Assembly: GCA_937901455.1 (NCBI GenBank)
Contig: CALDIA010000140.1
Span: forward strand, 1 to 10,980
DNA from: an uncultured Bacteroidales bacterium
GTDB lineage: Bacteria > Bacteroidota > Bacteroidia > Bacteroidales > WCHB1-69
Direction: 5' to 3'
DNA length: 10,980 nucleotides
The translations under genes were made by a program, and so were the position numbers. The notes beneath the pieces are model-generated. The model made no database searches, was not told the DNA's origin, and was given only the letters and a program-made list of their open reading frames with translations. Positions 6,727 through 10,980 of the stretch are shown piece after piece (the stretch's first letter is position 1; the number at the start of each line of letters is the position of its first letter).

Positions 6727-7742
6727 ACAGCTCACACGAAAACTGCAAGTTGGTCGTCTTCAGTGACAAGGCTTACAACGCTATCGTCAACGAGACGTTC
6801 CGTAAAGACCCCGTAGAGACGGGCGGCATCCTGCTTGGTCATGTGCTTTCAAACGGGTGCTGGATTGTTATGGAGGTGATACCTCCAGGGTTGAAGGCCA
6901 TCCATCAGAAGGCTTACTTCGAATATGATACAGAGTTTGTCAACTATATGGCCAATTCTGTGTCGAAACAATACAAGATGGAATTGGATGTGCTTGGCCT
7001 TTGGCATCGACATCCTGGGAGCATGGACTATTTCAGCGGTACGGATGACGGCACCAATACAACCTTTGCCCAAATGAATCCATACGGAGCCATTTCGGGT
7101 TTGGTGAATATCGATCCCAAGTTCCGCTTCACTTTACGCCATGTGGCATATCCTTTGGACTACCAAATTGTTGAAGTAGAAGTGGGCGATGATTTGATTC
7201 CCGAACAATACTTCGAATTGAAATACGCCTATGGTGGCGATTTGCGACCTTCTTTGCCGGGCAATACGAATTCTGGGAGCAATACTATTATTCGAGAGCC
7301 GGAAAGACAACCCAGCAATGGTAATTCCAACCAGGTCGGCAATTCAAACAATGGAAATGTCGTAGGTACTACGGAACCCGAACATGAAAGTGCCAAAACA
7401 GATGGCGACGATGGCGGGAAAAACCAAGTATTCAATGGCCAGGTCGGTAAAGGCTCCTTTCGAAAATACATGCCTATTGCAATAGTTGCCGTTTTGTGCC
7501 TACTCATCGGTGCTGTAATTGGAGGAGCTACTTGTTCTAGGCATGACAAAAAGGTGCCAGACCCGCAAGAAGAGGTTACGCCACAAACTAAACCCGAAAA
7601 GAAACCACAAACAAAAAAAAGGCCAGTTCAAAAAACGCCAGAAGTTTTGTCTGAGCCAGATGGGGAACCTATTAAAACTGAATCGGAACCCGCTACTGAA
7701 CCGACAGGAACAAAAGAGAAAGGAACTGGTGATATAATTTAA
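6723..7742 (+). CDS. JAB/JAMM-family isopeptidase-like protein with C-terminal TM anchor
   Basis: A 339-residue protein. Residues 8-155 form an MPN/JAB domain with a complete JAMM zinc site: E32 in VETGGILLGH, and H95-R-H97-x7-S105-x2-D108 in LWHRHPGSMDYFSGTDD. JAMM enzymes hydrolyse isopeptide or peptide bonds next to ubiquitin-like proteins, either maturing the modifier or removing it from targets. Residues 180-245 are a low-complexity Asn/Ser/Gly linker. A single TM helix follows at about 250-270 (PIAIVAVLCLLIGAVIGG), then a 68-residue Lys/Pro/Glu-rich tail. The peptidase domain is most likely cytoplasmic and tethered to the inner membrane, with the tail periplasmic, but the flanking charges do not settle topology. 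ATG 6723 overlaps the E2-like stop by 4 nt (ATGA), implying translational coupling. RadC-type DNA-repair roles are unlikely given the anchor and the E1/E2 neighbours. Confidence 0.88.
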   Translation: MNSSHENCKLVVFSDKAYNAIVNETFRKDPVETGGILLGHVLSNGCWIVMEVIPPGLKAIHQKAYFEYDTEFVNYMANSVSKQYKMELDVLGLWHRHPGSMDYFSGTDDGTNTTFAQMNPYGAISGLVNIDPKFRFTLRHVAYPLDYQIVEVEVGDDLIPEQYFELKYAYGGDLRPSLPGNTNSGSNTIIREPERQPSNGNSNQVGNSNNGNVVGTTEPEHESAKTDGDDGGKNQVFNGQVGKGSFRKYMPIAIVAVLCLLIGAVIGGATCSRHDKKVPDPQEEVTPQTKPEKKPQTKKRPVQKTPEVLSEPDGEPIKTESEPATEPTGTKEKGTGDII

Positions 7743-7746
7743 GGAG
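7741..7746 (+). promoter_or_regulatory. Shine-Dalgarno-like AAGGAG overlapping the JAB stop codon
   Basis: TAAGGAG joins the JAB stop (TAA 7740-7742) to a near-consensus ribosome-binding site, 8 nt before ATG 7755 of the E1-like gene. Most other genes in the cluster have only AT-rich leaders, as is usual in Bacteroidota, so this is the one start with a strong canonical signal. Confidence 0.6.
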
Positions 7747-7754
7747 AACAACAA

Positions 7755-8888
7755 ATGGAACTTACAAAACTGCAAAGAGAACCATCCGTCTATTATCCGA
7801 CGGAGATAGAAACGAAGCATTACAATGGAGACTTGTATGGTTTCTATGTTGAGAACACCAATACCTACAATGTGGTTTCGCTTGGCGAAAACGAGCGTTT
7901 CCCCATGCTGAAACACATTGGTGTTGTGAATGAGAACCGCCCCGAAAGTTTGTCAGAAGGTTTGCTGACAGGCTACTTCGAAGAAGGTAAGATCAGGTTC
8001 GTCAATCCGATGGGCAAGCCGTGCAAAAACGAGCCGTATTCTTTGAAGATGGATTTGTTTTCGCGGAATGTCGGAATTCTTGAATCGGATGTGATGTTGA
8101 AAACCGGTGCAGTCCTTGTCGGCTGCGGTTCGGTAGGCAGTTTGGTTGCGCTTGAGTTGGCAAAAGCCGGCGTGGGTCGCTTCCTGCTCATCGACAACGA
8201 CATCTTGGGTTACCATAACCTGTGCCGCCATCAATGCGGGTTGTTGGATGTCGGGCGTTATAAGACCGAAGCTGTCCGCGACCGCATATTGCAAATCAAT
8301 CCTTCGGCAAAAGTGGTGGTGCAAAACTGCATTATCCAGGAGGTGCCTTTGAAGGTGTTCGACGAGTTTTGCGATAAGGACACTATTGTGATTGGTGGTG
8401 CCGACAATCGTCAAGGCGATTTGTATGCCAACCAGATTGCCAAAGAAGTCGGTATGCCACTGATGAGCATTGGCTGTTGGGAACGTGCCTTTGCGGGCGA
8501 GATTTTCTACTGCCTGCCCCAAGGGATGCCAGATTATGAGGATTTCATGTATGCCCTTGGCGACGCATCGGGTCGTGTGAACCAAAATCGCAAGTTCTAT
8601 ACCAACGAGGAAGAACTTGAAAAGGCATCTTTTGAACCTGGCATTTCGGTTGACATTGACTTTGTTACAGTCATCGCTTCAAAACTTGCCATTGACATCT
8701 TGAATCGCGACAACCCGAACTACACCCAACGCTTGCTGGGACATTTGAGCCAATACACTTTGGTCTGTAATACCAACAATCCAAAAGTTGGTGGCGAGAA
8801 TGCGGAGATTTTCTCCTATCCGTTGCAAGTGACTACAAGCATTCAGGTGGAATATGCACCGAAAGAAACTGAAAAAGAAACAAATTAA
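7755..8888 (+). CDS. E1/ThiF-family adenylating (ubiquitin-activating-like) enzyme
   Basis: A 377-residue protein. Residues about 105-320 form the E1/ThiF/MoeB Rossmann domain: GCGSVG at 123-128 (GxGxxG), an acidic LIDND at 145-149, N155-x2-R158, K170, and GADNRQ with D217. These residues bind ATP-Mg and adenylate the C-terminal glycine of a ubiquitin-like protein. Candidate thioester cysteines are C241 (SIGCWERAFAGEIF) and C253. The zinc CxxC pairs of MoeB/ThiF are absent, and there is no rhodanese domain. The N-terminal 105 residues are an extra region I do not recognise, and the C-terminal 50 residues are beta-rich. The gene follows JAB by 12 nt with a canonical SD. Thiamine or molybdopterin biosynthesis is disfavoured because no partner gene of those pathways is nearby, whereas E2-like and JAB genes are adjacent. 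Confidence 0.87.
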   Translation: MELTKLQREPSVYYPTEIETKHYNGDLYGFYVENTNTYNVVSLGENERFPMLKHIGVVNENRPESLSEGLLTGYFEEGKIRFVNPMGKPCKNEPYSLKMDLFSRNVGILESDVMLKTGAVLVGCGSVGSLVALELAKAGVGRFLLIDNDILGYHNLCRHQCGLLDVGRYKTEAVRDRILQINPSAKVVVQNCIIQEVPLKVFDEFCDKDTIVIGGADNRQGDLYANQIAKEVGMPLMSIGCWERAFAGEIFYCLPQGMPDYEDFMYALGDASGRVNQNRKFYTNEEELEKASFEPGISVDIDFVTVIASKLAIDILNRDNPNYTQRLLGHLSQYTLVCNTNNPKVGGENAEIFSYPLQVTTSIQVEYAPKETEKETN

Positions 8889-8909
8889 CCAACAAAAACA
8901 CTTTTTATC

Positions 8910-9467
8910 ATGGGAAAAGGATATGTAATTAATGAAAATGGAGAAATCCTGCGTGGCGACTATTTCGCTACGAGTGTCAAAGAAGAAAAACCACAGCCGT
9001 TGCCATGCAACCGAAAGGCGTGGGTGATGTTCTTGCTTAATGTGGTTACATTAGGCATTTATGCTGTAATCATTTGGTTTGCCATGGGCAAGGAAACAAA
9101 TATCTCATGCAGCAACGATGGCAAGCATACCAAAGGATTTTGGGCCACATTGGGTCTTTCCATTATTACGCTCGGCATTTATTTCATCGTTTGGGTGATT
9201 CAATGGATGAAGCGTGAAACCGATTTCCTCCGTGACCGTAAAGAGTCAGCAATTATCACGGGAGGTGCATACATCTTGTTGACAATAGTCAATGTGATAA
9301 TAACTTATGTCTTGGCGTTTAACGAGTTGCCTATTGCCCAAATCATTGTGAATTATGCGATTTCTTTTGCGCTCCTTTTCTTTGTGATCAAGAAGCACAA
9401 TCGCGTTAATGAGATATACAATTTGGAGCATTTCCCGGAAAACATGAAAGAAGTGAAAAAAGGATAA
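8910..9467 (+). CDS. Four-TM DUF4234-like membrane protein
   Basis: A 185-residue integral membrane protein with TM segments at about 36-59, 77-100, 113-137 and 141-161. The first two are repeats of each other, with VVTLGIYAVIIWF...KETN and IITLGIYFIVWVI...KRETD, which is the TLGIY-x-W signature of DUF4234-type proteins. The N-terminus, MGKGYVINENGEILRGDYF, carries a short I-x-x-[ND]-G-x-I motif that recurs in the two proteins of the next unit. DUF4234 has no firmly known function. Here it is the last gene before the terminator, 21 nt after the E1-like gene, and is probably the membrane partner of the cytoplasmic components. The four helices suggest a scaffold or pore role, but nothing in the sequence proves either. 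Confidence 0.78.
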   Translation: MGKGYVINENGEILRGDYFATSVKEEKPQPLPCNRKAWVMFLLNVVTLGIYAVIIWFAMGKETNISCSNDGKHTKGFWATLGLSIITLGIYFIVWVIQWMKRETDFLRDRKESAIITGGAYILLTIVNVIITYVLAFNELPIAQIIVNYAISFALLFFVIKKHNRVNEIYNLEHFPENMKEVKKG

Positions 9468-9479
9468 TAGGCCATTGTC

Positions 9480-9519
9480 GCAGCCCTAACACGGGTAATA
9501 TTAGGGCTGCACTTTTTTT
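9480..9519 (+). terminator. Intrinsic terminator closing the main operon
   Basis: GCAGCCCTAA (9480-9489) and TTAGGGCTGC (9501-9510) form a perfect ten-pair stem with an 11-nt loop, followed two bases later by seven T (9513-9519). It lies 12 nt after the DUF4234-like stop. It ends the first transcription unit and implies a separate promoter for the two genes after it. The 143-nt gap 9468-9610 holds no other structure I can support. Confidence 0.92.
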
Positions 9520-9610
9520 GGCTTGAATGCTCAAAGGCAAACTCATTGTTGATAAACTTGGTAATCTCCAATAGAATCTACATGTTATGGGAGAAATTAA
9601 TTGAAACAAT

Positions 9611-10078
9611 ATGAGTGCTACTGAAATAAGTATCATGGTAGTGATTATGGTGATTGTTGTGATTGTCATTGTTGCTGCCAGTGCGAAAAAAAAGAAACTA
9701 AACAGCGGTGAAAACAATTCACCTCAAGTCGTTCTCAATCGTGAATCAAGCCAAAACACTCCGGTTCGGCGAAGCGAGAAACAACGACAAAGCCAGCCTG
9801 TAAGTCCGGCACAGGAGAAAATAGATGTGTATTCAACGCTGTTGTATTATGTGTCGCTTGATGGCGTAACCTACGGCCCTTTTGGTTTGGATCAGCTAAA
9901 GACCTATCCGTTATTGGAGGATACGCTCATCACCACCAACACGCTTAACGGTACATGGTACGAAGCAAAGTATTTTGAATGTCTTGACGAACTTTTCCTT
10001 CAGCCTGCGAGCCTTCCATTTAGGATCGATGCAGACGGAACAATAATATTATTGGAAGAACATGGCGTATCAAATTGA
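9611..10078 (+). CDS. N-terminally anchored GYF_2-domain protein
   Basis: A 155-residue protein. A very hydrophobic signal anchor spans residues 6-24 (ISIMVVIMVIVVIVIVAAS), followed by a KKKK stop-transfer patch, so the rest is probably cytoplasmic. A polar linker (30-75) leads to a GYF_2 domain at about 77-128, with LYYVSLDGVTYGPFGLDQLK and a later W116. That repeat closely resembles the third GYF_2 of the FtsK-like ATPase (LYYVSLDNENYGPFNLQSLR), so the two proteins probably share a ligand or lineage. The C-terminus FRIDADGTIILLEEH repeats a motif found at the N-terminus of the overlapping next protein. GYF domains bind proline-rich peptides in eukaryotes; the ligand of bacterial GYF_2 is not established to my knowledge. 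Likely role: tethering part of the machine at the inner membrane. Confidence 0.78.
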   Translation: MSATEISIMVVIMVIVVIVIVAASAKKKKLNSGENNSPQVVLNRESSQNTPVRRSEKQRQSQPVSPAQEKIDVYSTLLYYVSLDGVTYGPFGLDQLKTYPLLEDTLITTNTLNGTWYEAKYFECLDELFLQPASLPFRIDADGTIILLEEHGVSN

Positions 10079-10096
10079 TGACGACGGAACAATAAT
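10028..10096 (+). repeat. Short direct repeat across the gene overlap (DxDGTI motif)
   Basis: Two 20-mers, GATGCAGACGGAACAATAAT at 10028-10047 and GATGACGACGGAACAATAAT at 10077-10096, match at 18 of 20 positions. The offset is 49 nt, so they fall in different frames. Each encodes the same motif in its own gene: DADGTI at the end of the GYF_2 protein and DDDGTI at the start of the next protein. Confidence 0.85.
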
Positions 10097-10712
10097 CCGT
10101 ACTGATGACCATAATACGGATAATAATGGCGGAAACAACACTCTGACAGTCATATTGATTCTTCTGCTTCTCACAGCAATAGGATTTGCCATTGGTTTTG
10201 GGGTGAAAAAGAGCGAGTTGGAAAGCATAAGCCAATACTTGCAAAGACAATTGTCAACTATGGAGGACAATTACTATAGTTCAGAAAGAAACAGAGAGGC
10301 AACGCAAACCAAACTTGACAAATATGTCATGAGGTATTCGCCGATTGTCATTGAAGATATTGAGGTGGGAAATGGAGATGGCAATGATAATATGGAAACT
10401 GACTATGGTAAGAGAATCTATAGTTCTCGCACAATGTATCTAAAGCCTCAAATAAGATATGTTGGATATAAATCACAGGACATCATATTAAAGGTAAAAC
10501 TTTATAATTCTTATGGCAATCTTTCTACAGGCGATAGTTCGCCAAGCGGATATTCCTATTCTGTAGAGAAGTATGTTGCTGAAGGTGAGCATACTATAAC
10601 TTTGTCTGGATGGGGTAATTCATCGAAAGGACATTGGCCATCTGGCAAATATCGTTATGAGATTTGGTACGGAGATGTGTGTTTGGCAACCAAGTCGTTT
10701 ACGATCTATTAA
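10062..10712 (+). CDS. TM protein with coiled coil and C-terminal beta-sandwich-like domain
   Basis: A 216-residue protein. The N-terminal segment MAYQIDDDGTIIRTDDH is polar and short. A TM helix at about 28-47 (LTVILILLLLTAIGFAIGFG) is followed by KK and then a coiled-coil helix at 50-90 (ELESISQYLQRQLSTMEDN). Residues 95-216 look like an all-beta domain with conserved-looking features: TMYLKPQIRYVGY, SPSGYSYS, LSGWGNSSKGHW, GKYRYEIWY and a terminal KSFTIY. I have the impression of similar C-terminal domains in other Bacteroidota proteins but cannot name the family. ATG 10062 overlaps the preceding stop by 17 nt, so the pair is translationally coupled. If the N-terminus is inside, the beta domain is periplasmic and could receive secreted components, but the KK after the TM argues weakly for the opposite orientation. 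Confidence 0.75.
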   Translation: MAYQIDDDGTIIRTDDHNTDNNGGNNTLTVILILLLLTAIGFAIGFGVKKSELESISQYLQRQLSTMEDNYYSSERNREATQTKLDKYVMRYSPIVIEDIEVGNGDGNDNMETDYGKRIYSSRTMYLKPQIRYVGYKSQDIILKVKLYNSYGNLSTGDSSPSGYSYSVEKYVAEGEHTITLSGWGNSSKGHWPSGKYRYEIWYGDVCLATKSFTIY

Positions 10713-10855
10713 GGTTACTCGTGAAAAGCATGAGAACAGTACGATATTGTATGGTAATCACTTAAAAGTTGCGTCCGACACATATTCAGGGTTCCGTAAA
10801 ATGGATTTGCGCCATCTCGCGTTCATGTCGTGGACGAAATTGTCTTGATTTGGTG
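10713..10855. other. Convergent intergenic region, no supported feature
   Basis: This 143-nt gap lies between convergent genes. It contains a weak six-pair hairpin (CTCGTG...CATGAG) just after the plus-strand stop, without a T-run, so I do not call a terminator. On the minus strand a frame runs on past the stop of the right-hand gene and encodes MNARWRKSILRNPEYV and a few more residues before its own stop. This could be decayed coding sequence. Confidence 0.4.
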
Positions 10856-10980
10856 CTATCCAATCCCGTATTTCTCCGCCAGCAAGTCCATCAGCTCATC
10901 GGTCTGGGCCATGAACCTTGCGGCGTCGTCTTTCCATTTGCGGTAGTGCTTCTCTTTCTTGGTCTTGCCGCGCAAAGCGT
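10856..10980 (-). CDS. C-terminal 40 residues of a convergent gene (partial)
   Basis: Read on the minus strand from the right edge, one frame is open for 40 codons to TAG (complement of 10856-10858). It encodes a basic then acidic helical C-terminus, LRGKTKKEKHYRKWKDD followed by AARFMAQTDELMDLLAEKYGIG. GC and third-position C/G use are higher than in the plus-strand cluster (AAG, GAC, GCC, CTG codons). The rest of the gene lies outside the window and I do not recognise the product. The opposite orientation and different base use suggest that it is not part of the cluster. Confidence 0.6.
   Translation of the reverse strand, partial: ALRGKTKKEKHYRKWKDDAARFMAQTDELMDLLAEKYGIG

Noticed and set aside
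7755..8888. Thiamine or molybdopterin biosynthesis ThiF/MoeB
   Set aside because: There is no ThiS/MoaD or pathway gene nearby, the zinc CxxC pairs are absent, and the adjacent E2-like and JAB genes point to conjugation.
9517..9560. Possible Bacteroidota promoter (TTTG at 9517, TAAACTTG at 9553) for the second unit
   Set aside because: The -7-like element has one mismatch and the spacing to TTTG is 32 nt instead of about 19-21, so it is not supportable, although a promoter must exist nearby.
10657..10848. 63-codon plus-strand ORF overlapping the last gene's end
   Set aside because: It begins inside the beta-domain coding sequence, has no leader signal and a composition unlike a protein domain. 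The gap beyond shows no support for it.
1..10980. CRISPR array, tRNA/rRNA genes, insertion sequences
   Set aside because: I saw no regularly spaced repeats, no transposase-like frame with inverted repeats, and no tRNA-like stretch in the gaps. The only repeats are the intragenic duplication and the short 49-nt-offset pair.

Overview
The window looks like a piece of a Bacteroidota genome, most likely Bacteroidales. The signs are moderate GC, almost no Shine-Dalgarno sequences in AT-rich leaders, and several GYF_2 and DUF4234-type proteins. It holds one long plus-strand gene cluster with a recognisable theme: a type VII-secretion-like (WXG100/FtsK) module interleaved with a ubiquitin-like conjugation module (E2-like, JAB/JAMM peptidase, E1-like).

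Layout. Positions 1-73 hold the last codons of an upstream gene and its hairpin terminator. A small one-TM protein (101-301) precedes a 1215-residue FtsK/EssC-like ATPase with three N-terminal GYF_2 domains (320-3967). Next come four secretion-flavoured helical proteins: two short WxG100-like proteins with W-x-D turns (3976-4248, 4268-4558), a cysteine-rich coiled-coil protein ending in a zinc-knuckle motif (4568-5356), and a third WxD protein with a disordered tail (5376-5831). Then follow an E2-like protein with a duplicated N-terminal peptide (5866-6726), a membrane-anchored JAB/JAMM peptidase (6723-7742) overlapping it by 4 nt, an E1/ThiF-like adenylating enzyme (7755-8888) and a four-TM DUF4234-like protein (8910-9467). 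A strong intrinsic terminator (9480-9519) closes this unit.

A second short unit encodes a TM-GYF_2 protein (9611-10078) and an overlapping TM/coiled-coil/beta-domain protein (10062-10712). A convergent minus-strand gene enters from the right edge (stop at 10856).

Working model (inference). The WxD proteins are candidate substrates or co-substrates of the FtsK-like motor, which has no TM helix of its own. It could be tied to the inner membrane by GYF_2-mediated contacts with the TM proteins of the same locus. E1, E2 and JAB would add and remove a ubiquitin-like or other modifier on a component of this machine, yet no ubiquitin-like beta-grasp protein is visible in the window. Either it lies elsewhere, or the enzymes do unconventional chemistry. 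The tight gene order, including the 4-nt E2/JAB overlap and the TAAGGAG junction between JAB and E1, argues that these are parts of one system rather than chance neighbours.
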